From: Bacteroidales bacterium
GTDB taxonomy: Bacteria > Bacteroidota > Bacteroidia > Bacteroidales > UBA7960
Assembly: GCA_019429365.1 (NCBI GenBank)
Contig: JAHYJD010000004.1
Coordinates: forward strand, 26,983 to 90,982
Reading direction: 5' to 3'
Length of the DNA stretch: 64,000 nt
The translations under genes and the position numbers were made by a program. Each line of letters begins with the position of its first letter. The stretch's first letter is position 1. This document shows, one piece after another, positions 35,372 through 43,097 of the stretch. The notes beneath the pieces are model-generated. The model was given only the letters and a program-made list of their open reading frames with translations, did no database searches and was not told the DNA's origin.

Positions 35372-36454
35372 TCAGGTTAAATGAGTTAAAAAAGCCAGGG
35401 TGTCGACCCCATCGGCATAATCCCACAAATCGGGTTGCTGGCTTTGGCCAAAGGGTACCTTAAGGGTGCCCTTTTCTTTTTCGCGTTGTACAATGCACTG
35501 TATGTTTCCTGCCTCTTTTTCAAGGTGTTTCTTCAGCCAATCCTTCGAGGGATATTCGTCGTAGTGCAACACCGAAACGGGCGAAGAAAGCGAGGCGTCC
35601 GGTTTCAGCAAGCAAAAGCCGGTATCGCTATGCGGCGTGCGGTTCACAATAAATATAGCCTTGAAGTACTCGTAATTATTATAATACTTATGGTTGTATG
35701 CCACTTTTCCAAAAGGCTCCCAGGCAAATTGCAGTGCAGAAAAGTCATAACCCTCGGGCACCAGCAGTTTGGAAACGTTGCGGCAGCCCAGCCCGAAAAA
35801 CGAGAACACATCACTGCCCAGGCGCTGCAACTCCTCAGGGGTTTCATCACCCTCTAATATAGCCACTGAGTTTCTGTTTTTTCTGATAATGTGCGGATAC
35901 CGGCCAAAATAATATTCGAAATAGCGGGCACTGTTGTTGCTGCCGGTGGCAATAACTGCATCAAAGCTACTGATGGGGCTTTCGGAAAAAGTCACGCTTT
36001 CGCGGAAAGCAGGCTCTATCTCCGTGAGGAGTTCGCCCAGGGCCACAGGCAGCCTGGTGTCCTGAGAAGATAACTTTCCAAGAAACTGATGTCCTGCGGT
36101 CAATACGCACAAAAAGTCATGAAAGCCAACCAGCGGTATGTTGCCCGCCATGATCACGGCCACCTTTCGGCTTACGGACTCTTTTGCTGCAAGCAGGTCA
36201 GGATAATTCCCAACCCATTTTTTCAGCTTGTTTTCATCGAGCATTTCTCCCAGGGCGTCGATGGCGCTCTTCACATTTTCAGCCGTAAACCATGGATTGT
36301 GGCCGGGTGCCTCAACTGCTTCGCGAAAAAGCTTTTGGGCAGCCGTTCCTGACAACTGGCTTTCGTTACCGCTGCCAAGGGCGGCAGCAATGGTTTTTAA
36401 CTCTTTTCCCAGTAGGGCAAAGGCTTTAATGCGCTTGTCGATGGTCAGTGGCAT
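35372..36454 (-). CDS. LuxC-type acyl-CoA/acyl-protein reductase
   Basis: 360 residues, shorter than Vibrio LuxC (about 480). It matches the acyl-CoA reductase family in an aldehyde-dehydrogenase-like fold: 'VAVIMAGNIPLVGFHDFLCV', 'DAVIATGSNNSARYFEYYFG', 'HIIRKNRNSVAILEGDETPE' and 'DVFSFFGLGCRNVSKLLVPE', where the cysteine (in GLGCRN) is the expected catalytic nucleophile. LuxC makes fatty aldehydes from activated acyl groups; no luciferase or LuxD/E genes are nearby. In Bacteroidota this family often lies near serC/serA, as here, although on the opposite strand. The physiological reaction is unknown. Confidence 0.85.
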   Translation of the reverse strand: MPLTIDKRIKAFALLGKELKTIAAALGSGNESQLSGTAAQKLFREAVEAPGHNPWFTAENVKSAIDALGEMLDENKLKKWVGNYPDLLAAKESVSRKVAVIMAGNIPLVGFHDFLCVLTAGHQFLGKLSSQDTRLPVALGELLTEIEPAFRESVTFSESPISSFDAVIATGSNNSARYFEYYFGRYPHIIRKNRNSVAILEGDETPEELQRLGSDVFSFFGLGCRNVSKLLVPEGYDFSALQFAWEPFGKVAYNHKYYNNYEYFKAIFIVNRTPHSDTGFCLLKPDASLSSPVSVLHYDEYPSKDWLKKHLEKEAGNIQCIVQREKEKGTLKVPFGQSQQPDLWDYADGVDTLAFLTHLT

Positions 36455-36463
36455 CTTTGTGGC

Positions 36464-36493
36464 TTTGAAAAGTATTTCACCTTCTTATCTTTG
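36464..36493 (+). promoter_or_regulatory. Bacteroidota-type promoter for the secreted unknown protein
   Basis: TTTG (36464-36467), 18-bp spacer, TATCTTTG (36486-36493). It overlaps the TTG that opens the longer frame (36491), supporting the ATG at 36545 as the real start. Confidence 0.7.
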
Positions 36494-36544
36494 CAACATG
36501 AAAACGAAGATAAGCGTTTATTCCTGAAAATTAAAACCAGGCCT

Positions 36545-37459
36545 ATGCTGCGGAAATTTTTTATGTGGTTTTTTGTTTGGTGCCTGGCGGTAGCTCCAAC
36601 CTTTGCTCAGAAACAAAAGGATATTGTTGTTAATGAATTTGCCGCCCTCGAGGATTCGCTGCATCGAATGGCCATGTCGATCATCGAACCCAGGGATGAC
36701 CATGAACGCCTTGAAAGGAATGCCGCTTTTGAGGTCGCCCTTCGTGAGGCCTTGCTGCTCGACAGTACGTTGACCAATCGTTTCGACTCGGTTCGGACGG
36801 TCTCATTTTTACACAGCCCCGACGCTAGGTTTCGGATTGTGAGCTGGTACGTACCCCTGCTGAGCGGGCAGTTCCGGTATTTTGGCTTTGTGCAGGTTGC
36901 TCCCACCAGAAAGGAGCCCGGGCAACTGATTCCGCTTACAGATATGACGGCAAGTCTTACCCAGGTCTCGGCCAGGGAACTGGGCCCCGACGAATGGTAT
37001 GGGGCCTATTATTACGAGCTTATTCACCTGAGGCACCGCAGGCACGATTACTTTACCCTGCTGGGCTGGAAGGGCGATAATCCGGCTACCCGCAAAAGGG
37101 TCATAGAGCCTTTTAGGATTGCCGAAAGCGGCCCCGTGTTTGGCGCACAGGTTTTCGACAGCGGCGAGCGCAAGCCCTACCGCATCATTTTTGAATACTC
37201 GGCCCGGGTCAGTATGAGCCTGAGGTATCACCCCGATTTTGTGGTGAGGCGCCGGCGCACCGTTCCCATGATCATTTTCGACAGGCTTTCTCCAACCCAC
37301 GAGAGCCTTCGCGGAAATTACAGCCAATACGTGCCTGAAGTCAATGTTTTCGACGGGTTCAGGTTTATCGATGGCCGATGGGAATTTGTTCCTGATGTAG
37401 ATGCAAGGGTGGCTATTGACCCCTCGCTGGTGCCACTGAACCCTCCCCGAAACCCATAA
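36545..37459 (+). CDS. Secreted protein of unknown function
   Basis: 304 residues. I do not recognise the family. 'MLRKFFMWFFVWCLAVAPTFAQ' is a clear signal peptide ending AFAQ-style. The mature protein has 'RFRIVSWYVPLLSGQFRYFG', 'WYGAYYYELIHLRHRRHDYF', 'TLLGWKGDNPATRKRVIEPF' and 'FEYSARVSMSLRYHPDFVVR' and no cofactor-type motif, cysteine cluster or transmembrane helix. It lies between the divergent acyl-CoA reductase and serC, 216 bp upstream of the latter. It is probably a conserved Bacteroidota envelope protein, but this is inference. Confidence 0.75.
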   Translation: MLRKFFMWFFVWCLAVAPTFAQKQKDIVVNEFAALEDSLHRMAMSIIEPRDDHERLERNAAFEVALREALLLDSTLTNRFDSVRTVSFLHSPDARFRIVSWYVPLLSGQFRYFGFVQVAPTRKEPGQLIPLTDMTASLTQVSARELGPDEWYGAYYYELIHLRHRRHDYFTLLGWKGDNPATRKRVIEPFRIAESGPVFGAQVFDSGERKPYRIIFEYSARVSMSLRYHPDFVVRRRRTVPMIIFDRLSPTHESLRGNYSQYVPEVNVFDGFRFIDGRWEFVPDVDARVAIDPSLVPLNPPRNP

Positions 37460-37675
37460 AGAAAAGCGATAAATATGGCTGTTTTTCTTTTTTGTATGGT
37501 TTAAATTTGCCAACTTTGCGGAGGAGATGATAAACCGGGTCCGTCGGTTTTGGGCCGCTGTTTCCTGTTAGTTTTTTTGGTGAATGTTTTCCTTTTTTTT
37601 GAAAGGGCAGATATGGATTTAAATTAAATTTTCCAATATAACCTTTTTATAAAACACTCTTAAACCCCACTAGTA

Positions 37676-38749
37676 ATGAAAAAGCATAATTTTAGCGCAG
37701 GACCCTCGGTGTTGGCACGCGAGGTCATCGAAAACACCGCCAAAGCTGTTCTTGATTTCAATGGCAGCGGTTTGTCCATTATGGAAGTATCGCACCGTGG
37801 CAAAGATTTTCAGGCAGTTATGGATGAGGCTGTGGCCCTTTTTAAAGAAGTATTGAACATTCCCGAAGGCTACCAGGTGCTTTTCCTGGGTGGTGGCGCC
37901 AGCTTGCAGTTTGCTATGGTGCCCTATAACCTGCTGGGCAAAAAGGCCGCTTACCTCGAAACCGGCGTGTGGGCCAAGAAAGCCATTAAGGAAGCCAAGC
38001 AGTTTGGTGAAGTTGAAGTGATTGGCTCTTCGGCCGACAAGAACTTCAGCTATATCCCGAAAGGGTGGACCATTCCTGCTGATGCCGACTATTTCCATAT
38101 TACTACAAACAACACCATTTATGGCACGGAGATTTTTGAAGATTTTGACAGCCCTGTGCCACTGGTGGCCGATATGTCGTCTGATATTTTCAGCCGTCCG
38201 CTCGACGTATCTAAATACGCCATCATTTATGGCGGTGCTCAGAAGAACCTTGGACCAGCCGGCGTAACCTTCGTCATCGTTCGCGAAGATATCCTTGGCA
38301 AGGTAGATCGCACCATCCCCACCATGCTCAATTATAAAACTCACATTGACAATGGAAGTATGTTCAACACACCTCCTTGTCTGCCAGTTTATACCTGCAT
38401 GGAAACCCTGCGTTGGCTCAAGAAACTTGGCGGACTGGAAGTGATGCAGAAAATGAACCTTGAAAAGGCTCAGCTGCTGTATGATGAGATTGACCGTAAC
38501 TCAATGTTTGTCGGAACTGCCGAGAAAGAAAGCCGTTCGATAATGAATATTTGCTTTGTGTTTAAGCCCGAGTACGAAGAACTGCAGGCCGAATTTCTTT
38601 CCTTTACTGGAAAAAAAGGAATGAGCGGGCTGAAGGGACACCGTTCGGTGGGCGGTTTCAGGGCATCTACCTATAATGCGCTGGCACGCGAAAGCGTGGT
38701 GGCACTGGTAGAAGCCATGCAGGAGTTCGAAAAAATGCACGCTAAGTAA
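37676..38749 (+). CDS. serC: Phosphoserine aminotransferase
   Basis: 357 residues, usual length. It makes 3-phosphoserine from 3-phosphohydroxypyruvate and glutamate using PLP. Motifs are '[16 protein letters not shown]' (SAGP), '[19 protein letters not shown]' (SHRxKxF), '[19 protein letters not shown]', '[11 protein letters not shown]', '[20 protein letters not shown]' (PLP lysine in AQKN) and '[14 protein letters not shown]'. It starts a rightward serC-serA-DUF1015 cluster, with 161 bp to serA. The upstream gap contains a TAAATTTG box at 37502-37509 without a proper -33 partner. Confidence 0.96.
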   Translation: MKKHNFSAGPSVLAREVIENTAKAVLDFNGSGLSIMEVSHRGKDFQAVMDEAVALFKEVLNIPEGYQVLFLGGGASLQFAMVPYNLLGKKAAYLETGVWAKKAIKEAKQFGEVEVIGSSADKNFSYIPKGWTIPADADYFHITTNNTIYGTEIFEDFDSPVPLVADMSSDIFSRPLDVSKYAIIYGGAQKNLGPAGVTFVIVREDILGKVDRTIPTMLNYKTHIDNGSMFNTPPCLPVYTCMETLRWLKKLGGLEVMQKMNLEKAQLLYDEIDRNSMFVGTAEKESRSIMNICFVFKPEYEELQAEFLSFTGKKGMSGLKGHRSVGGFRASTYNALARESVVALVEAMQEFEKMHAK

Positions 38750-38910
38750 GTGGGGGCCAACAAGTAGTAGACCCAAAACCCTTTGTGTTTCTTGTGCCTT
38801 CTTTGGAAACTTTGTGTGAAAGCATATTCTTTTTCACAAATAACAGGGGCGTCACAAATTACACTTCAGTGAAATAGCTTTTTAAAAAAATTAACTCAAA
38901 ATAATTCATT

Positions 38911-39834
38911 ATGAAAAAAGTACTGGTTGCAACCGAAAAGCCTTTTGCTCCCGTGGCTGTAAACGGGATAAAGACAGTGCTGGATGAGGCCGGATATGAA
39001 ATGATCCTGCTCGAAAAATACACTTCCGTGGATGAGTTTAAGGCAGCCGCTGCTAAGGCTGATGCCATGATCATTCGCAGCGACCAAGCCACCCGCGAGG
39101 TGATTGAAGCCGCCCCTTCGGTAAAAATTATTGTCAGGGCCGGCGCCGGCTACGACAACATAGACCTGCAGGCCTGCAACGACAAGGGCGTAGTGGCTAT
39201 GAACACCCCCGGGCAAAACTCCAACGCCGTGGCCGAGCTTGCTTTCGCCATGATGCTTTACTCAATAAGGGGCGCATTCAGCGGCGCATCAGGCACCGAG
39301 CTCCGCGGAAAATCCATTGGTATTCATGCCTACGGCAACGTAGGGAAATACGTGGCAGAGATAGCAAAAGGTTTCGGCATGAAAATTTATGCCTTCGATC
39401 CCTTTGTGAAAAAAGAGGACATTGAAAAGGATGGCCTAACAGCTCTGGACAGTGTGGAAGAATTGTACAAAACTTGCCAGTATATTTCGTTACACATCCC
39501 GGCCAACGACAAGACCAAAAAATCGATCAATTACGACCTGCTTAAGCAAATGCCCAAAAAGGGCATGCTGGTTAACACCGCCCGCAAGGAAGTGATTGAC
39601 GAAGAAGGCTTGCTGAAGTTTATGGAAGAGCGCGAAGACATCCGTTACGTATCGGATATTGCCCCCGACACCAGGGCCGATTTCGAAGCGAAATTCCCCG
39701 GAAGGGTGGTTTTTACGGCCAAGAAAATGGGCGCCCAGACCTCCGAGGCAAACATCAACGCAGGCATTGCCGCTGCAAAGCAGATCGTAGCTTTCTTTGA
39801 AAAAGGAGATGTTACCTTTAAAGTAAACAAGTAG
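38911..39834 (+). CDS. serA: D-3-phosphoglycerate dehydrogenase (short form)
   Basis: 307 residues, the short type without the C-terminal ACT/regulatory domain. It oxidises 3-phosphoglycerate with NAD+. Motifs are 'IIVRAGAGYDNIDLQACNDK', 'GKSIGIHAYGNVGKYVAEIA' (NAD loop GxxxxGxxG; the canonical GxGxxG is replaced), 'CQYISLHIPANDKTKKSINY', 'KGMLVNTARKEVIDEEG' and 'DIAPDTRADFEAKFPGRVVF'. The loss of the ACT domain suggests it is not serine-inhibited in the E. coli manner. 24 bp separate it from the DUF1015 gene, so the two are co-transcribed. Confidence 0.94.
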   Translation: MKKVLVATEKPFAPVAVNGIKTVLDEAGYEMILLEKYTSVDEFKAAAAKADAMIIRSDQATREVIEAAPSVKIIVRAGAGYDNIDLQACNDKGVVAMNTPGQNSNAVAELAFAMMLYSIRGAFSGASGTELRGKSIGIHAYGNVGKYVAEIAKGFGMKIYAFDPFVKKEDIEKDGLTALDSVEELYKTCQYISLHIPANDKTKKSINYDLLKQMPKKGMLVNTARKEVIDEEGLLKFMEEREDIRYVSDIAPDTRADFEAKFPGRVVFTAKKMGAQTSEANINAGIAAAKQIVAFFEKGDVTFKVNK

Positions 39835-39857
39835 AAAACCTTAAATAATTTAATTAG

Positions 39858-41102
39858 ATGGCGATTTTAAAACCATTCAAAGGCTGGCGCCCCCCAAGGG
39901 AGATCGTGAAGGATTTGGCCTCCAGACCTTATGATGTGCTTAACTCAGCAGAAGCCCGTGCAGAAGCCGGCGACAATCCTTACAGCTTTCTGCGCGTGGT
40001 AAAACCAGAAATTGAACTGCCCGAAGGCACCAACCTGTATTCGCAGGAGGTGTACGACAAGGCCATTGAGAACTTCAGGAAGTTTCAGAACAAGGGTTAC
40101 CTGCAGCAAGATGCTAAGCCCAATTTCTATGTGTATGCGCAAACCTGGGATAAGAAAACACAGTATGGTATTGTTGGCTGCGCCGGTGTGGAAGATTACC
40201 TGGACGACCGGATTAAAAAGCATGAGCTGACCCGCCCGGATAAAGAAGAAGACCGCATGAAGCACGTGCGCATGGTCAATGCCAATGCCGAGCCTGTATT
40301 CTTTACCTATCCGGCTGTGGCCGAAATAGATGCCATTGTGGCAGGCATTACCAAAAACGCACCGGAATACGATTTTGTGGCCGACGATGGATTTGGCCAT
40401 AAATTCTGGGTGATCGAAGACAGGAATACCGTCAAGACCCTGGAGGAGCTTTTTGCTGAGGTGCCTGCCTTCTACGTGGCCGACGGCCACCACCGCACCG
40501 CCGCTGCCGCTTTGGTTGGCGCCGAAAAAAAGAAAAACAACCCCAGCCACAACGGAGAAGAAGAGTACAACTTTTTTATGGCTGTATTATTCCCCGACAA
40601 CCAGTTAACCATTATCGATTATAATCGCATGGTGAAGGACCTTAACGGCCTGAGCAAAGAAGAATTTCTGGCAAAGCTGAATAAGGATTTTGTGGTGGAA
40701 GAAAAAGGGCATCTTGAACTGAAACCTGAAAAGTTGCATGCTTTTACCATGTACCTCGATGGCAAATGGTACGCCATGGAAGCCAAACCCGGAACTTACG
40801 ACGATAATGATCCGATTGGGGTGCTGGATGTGACCATTCTTTCAAATCTGGTGCTTGATGAGATACTGGGCATCAAAAATATGCGTACCGACAAGCGCAT
40901 CGATTTTGTGGGCGGCATCCGCGGCCTTGGCGAACTCAAGCGCCGTGTCGACAGCGGCGAAATGGCCGTGGCCTTTGCCCTGTATCCGGTTAGCATGAAA
41001 CAACTGCTCGACATTGCCGATACCGGTAACATTATGCCCCCGAAAACTACCTGGTTTGAACCCAAGCTGCGCAGCGGCCTGGTGGTGCATACGCTGGATT
41101 AA
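39858..41102 (+). CDS. DUF1015 family protein
   Basis: 414 residues, full length. It begins 'MAILKPFKGWRPPREIVKDL', then 'ASRPYDVLNSAEARAEAGDN' (SxPYDVxN), 'FYVADGHHRTAAAALVGAEK' (DGHHR, about residue 208), 'FFMAVLFPDNQLTIIDYNRM' and 'MRTDKRIDFVGGIRGLGEL'. The DUF1015 family has no settled function. Its fixed place next to serA/serC here, plus the DGHHR motif shared in style with ParB-fold serine kinases, suggests a role in serine or phosphoserine metabolism; this is inference. A strong terminator follows. Confidence 0.92.
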   Translation: MAILKPFKGWRPPREIVKDLASRPYDVLNSAEARAEAGDNPYSFLRVVKPEIELPEGTNLYSQEVYDKAIENFRKFQNKGYLQQDAKPNFYVYAQTWDKKTQYGIVGCAGVEDYLDDRIKKHELTRPDKEEDRMKHVRMVNANAEPVFFTYPAVAEIDAIVAGITKNAPEYDFVADDGFGHKFWVIEDRNTVKTLEELFAEVPAFYVADGHHRTAAAALVGAEKKKNNPSHNGEEEYNFFMAVLFPDNQLTIIDYNRMVKDLNGLSKEEFLAKLNKDFVVEEKGHLELKPEKLHAFTMYLDGKWYAMEAKPGTYDDNDPIGVLDVTILSNLVLDEILGIKNMRTDKRIDFVGGIRGLGELKRRVDSGEMAVAFALYPVSMKQLLDIADTGNIMPPKTTWFEPKLRSGLVVHTLD

Positions 41103-41123
41103 ATTTCTGCTTGTAATTTATTG

Positions 41124-41155
41124 AAAGAGGCTGGCCACAGAGACCAGCCTCTTTT
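41124..41155 (+). terminator. Rho-independent terminator after DUF1015
   Basis: Perfect stem 'aaagaggctgg' (41124-41134) / 'ccagcctcttt' (41144-41154) followed by T residues. Confidence 0.9.
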
Positions 41156-41180
41156 CTATAACTGCCTATTATTTAAAACA

Positions 41181-41216
41181 ATGAGAAAATATTTTAAGCT
41201 ATTTTTTTGTCAGTAA
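41181..41216 (+). other. Upstream half of a frameshifted lipoprotein signal peptide
   Basis: ATG at 41181 reads 'MRKYFKLFFCQ' and stops at 41214-41216. One extra T in the T7 run (41202-41208) would join it to the next frame as 'MRKYFKLFFLSVIAVMAF', a normal lipoprotein leader. It therefore looks like the true 5' end of the following gene with a -1 indel. Confidence 0.7.
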
Positions 41217-42256
41217 TAGCAGTGATGGCATTCACAATGGCAAACTGCAAAAAGGAAAAGCCGGAAGTACCGCCTACTCTTACAACTTTAGATGTTAATA
41301 ATATTACCTGGGTGAGTGCCTTAAGCGGCGGAGAAATTACCAACGATGGAGGAGGGCAAATTATAAGCAGGGGTGTTGTGTGGAGCAAAATGCCTAATCC
41401 AACCCTGGAGCTAAATAACGGTACGACCAATGAAGGCAGCGGACCGGGGCTTTTTCAAAGCAATATTCTGGGCCTTCAACCTAATACTACCTATTACGTG
41501 CGGGCTTATGCCACTAACAGCAGTGGAAATGGATACGGGCAGCAGGAAAGCTTTGTAACCAGTGACATTGGAGAACCTGGGGGCGGTGTTACCGACATCG
41601 ATGGGAACTTCTACCCCTCCGTAATTATCGGCAACCAGGAGTGGATGGCAGAAAACCTCAAAACCACACATTACCGCAACGGCACCCCCATTGAATTCCC
41701 AGGAACAAATAACATAGCCTGGATGAACAATACTACCGGAGCCTATTCCTGGTATGGCAATGAATATATTGGTTGGAAGGATATTTATGGCGGTTTGTAT
41801 AACTGGTACGCAGTTAATAACAGCAATGGCTTGTGCCCCACCGGGTGGCATGTGCCCAGCGACGCTGAATGGACGGAATTGACAGATTATATTGTAGCAC
41901 AAGGCTTCCCCAACTCCGATGTGTTAAACGGTACAGGTAACGCCTTAAAGTCCTGCCAGCAAGAATCATCGCCATTTGGCGGATTTTGTGCCCCTTCAAT
42001 GCACCCAAGATGGGATTCAGATACCACTCATTACGGCACGGATGAATTTGGTTTTTCTGCTCTTCCGGGTGGCACCCGCTATACCCAAGGTTTTTATTGG
42101 GGTATTGGTAACTTCGGCTTCTGGTGGAGTAGTACCGAGCACGATGCAACCATGGCCTCGCGACGGGTCATAGGTTTTAACTTTGGCAATGTGGCCCAAT
42201 ACGACTTTTTTAAGGGGCACGGGCTTTCTGTCCGTTGTGTCCGGGATATGGATTGA
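41207..42256 (+). CDS. FISUMP-domain surface lipoprotein (5' end frameshifted)
   Basis: As written, the frame opens with TTG at 41207 or ATG at 41225. 'AVMAFTMANCKKEKPEVPP' contains the end of a lipoprotein leader with Cys as likely lipidation site. Residues about 25-115 form a fibronectin-type-III-like domain ('TYYVRAYATNSSGNGYGQQE'). Residues about 128-349 are the Fibrobacter succinogenes major paralogous (FISUMP) domain: 'VIIGNQEWMAENLKTTHYRN', 'LYNWYAVNNSNGLCPTGWHV', 'FSALPGGTRY' and 'WWSSTEHDATMASRRVIGFN' with 'GLSVRCVRD'. Function unknown; probably surface-exposed adhesion or binding. Without the indel the protein would be about 358 residues. Confidence 0.85.
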   Translation: MSVIAVMAFTMANCKKEKPEVPPTLTTLDVNNITWVSALSGGEITNDGGGQIISRGVVWSKMPNPTLELNNGTTNEGSGPGLFQSNILGLQPNTTYYVRAYATNSSGNGYGQQESFVTSDIGEPGGGVTDIDGNFYPSVIIGNQEWMAENLKTTHYRNGTPIEFPGTNNIAWMNNTTGAYSWYGNEYIGWKDIYGGLYNWYAVNNSNGLCPTGWHVPSDAEWTELTDYIVAQGFPNSDVLNGTGNALKSCQQESSPFGGFCAPSMHPRWDSDTTHYGTDEFGFSALPGGTRYTQGFYWGIGNFGFWWSSTEHDATMASRRVIGFNFGNVAQYDFFKGHGLSVRCVRDMD

Positions 42257-42288
42257 ATTGGTTTTTTCTTATTCCCTTTCCCAGTATG

Positions 42289-42504
42289 TTATTTTGATTT
42301 CTCATGCTTTGCATTCGAAATGACAGGCTGGCAAATATTAGAGAGAGGGTATTGGGCGGTGCATTGCGCCGCCCAATGCCCTCTAAATCCTCCTGATTGG
42401 TTTTGTCATTTCGACACCGCTTGCGGTGGAGAAATCTCCTTTTCCTATATTAACTGTAACAGCAGCTAGGTGAAATCTGGCGTGAGAAATCTTAAAGATT
42501 TTTC
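42289..42504. repeat. Cluster of palindromic intergenic repeats (REP-like)
   Basis: Three related pieces surround a large hairpin. 42289-42325 carries 'gatttctcatg' and 'cattcgaaatgaca'; 42404-42440 carries 'tgtcatttcgaca' then 'caccgcttgcggtg' then 'gagaaatctcc', i.e. the same motif inverted and with an inner stem; 42471-42502 repeats 'gaaatct', 'gagaaatctt' and 'aagattt'. The 'tgtcatttcgac...gagaaatct' motif is familiar from intergenic DNA of many Bacteroidota genomes. The 457-bp gap holds no gene. Confidence 0.65.
42344..42384. repeat. Large hairpin, 16-bp stem
   Basis: Arms 42344-42359 ('agagggtattgggcgg') and 42369-42384 ('ccgcccaatgccctct') pair over 16 bp with one G-T pair and a 9-nt loop. 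There is no T-tract, so it is not a typical terminator. It sits between two inverted copies of the REP-like motif. Confidence 0.8.
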
Positions 42505-42555
42505 CGGCTCAAAAAAACTTTCCTCCCTTGGTTTTTAAATTCAGAAAAATATTTC

Positions 42556-42563
42556 TATCTTTG
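42556..42563 (+). promoter_or_regulatory. -7 promoter box (TATCTTTG) for L31
   Basis: Exact TAnnTTTG match. It implies a leader of roughly 140-145 nt before the L31 start, long enough to hold a regulatory structure, though none was identified by eye. Confidence 0.65.
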
Positions 42564-42713
42564 CAGTCCTGAAAAAACAAGCAATCAAGTTTGTCAGGAT
42601 TAAATAAACAAAAAAGCATTTAATCGGGCTGTTTAACAAAACTTTTGAAGCTTTGTAGCATTTGGGATTCAACACTTCAGGTTGCTGACAGACTTCAAAA
42701 AACAAAAAGAATT

Positions 42714-42974
42714 ATGAGAAAAGATATCCATCCTAAAGATTATCGTTTCGTTGTTTTCAAGGACATGTCGAACGAATACGCATTTATAACCCGCTCAACG
42801 GCTGCCACCAAGGAAACCATTGTTTGGGAAGACGGCAAGGAATACCCCCTGGTGAAACTGGAAATTTCACACACCTCGCACCCCTTTTATACCGGGAAAC
42901 AACAGCTTGTTGATACCGCAGGACGTGTTGATAAATTCCGGACCAAGTACCAGAAACACCTCAAGCAGAAATAG
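42714..42974 (+). CDS. rpmE2: 50S ribosomal protein L31, type B
   Basis: 86 residues from ATG at 42714 ('[18 protein letters not shown]'). It has '[20 protein letters not shown]', '[20 protein letters not shown]' and '[13 protein letters not shown]', matching the type B (YkgM-like) L31. It has no CxxC pairs, so it is the zinc-independent form; many Bacteroidota have only this form. The 23-codon upstream extension of the frame is rejected because L31 begins MRK/MKxxIHP. A terminator follows. Confidence 0.96.
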   Translation: MRKDIHPKDYRFVVFKDMSNEYAFITRSTAATKETIVWEDGKEYPLVKLEISHTSHPFYTGKQQLVDTAGRVDKFRTKYQKHLKQK

Positions 42975-43006
42975 TAAGAACATTTCTTCAGGATACTTTT
43001 TTAATC

Positions 43007-43032
43007 AGCCCTTTTTTTAAGGGCTTTTTTTT
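43007..43032 (+). terminator. Rho-independent terminator after L31
   Basis: Stem 'agccctt' (43007-43013) / 'aagggct' (43019-43025) followed by eight T residues. Confidence 0.85.
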
Positions 43033-43097
43033 AATATTTTTTTCTATCTTTAAGCGTTTTTGAGCCATAACCTATTGACAAACTAACCATAATCACG

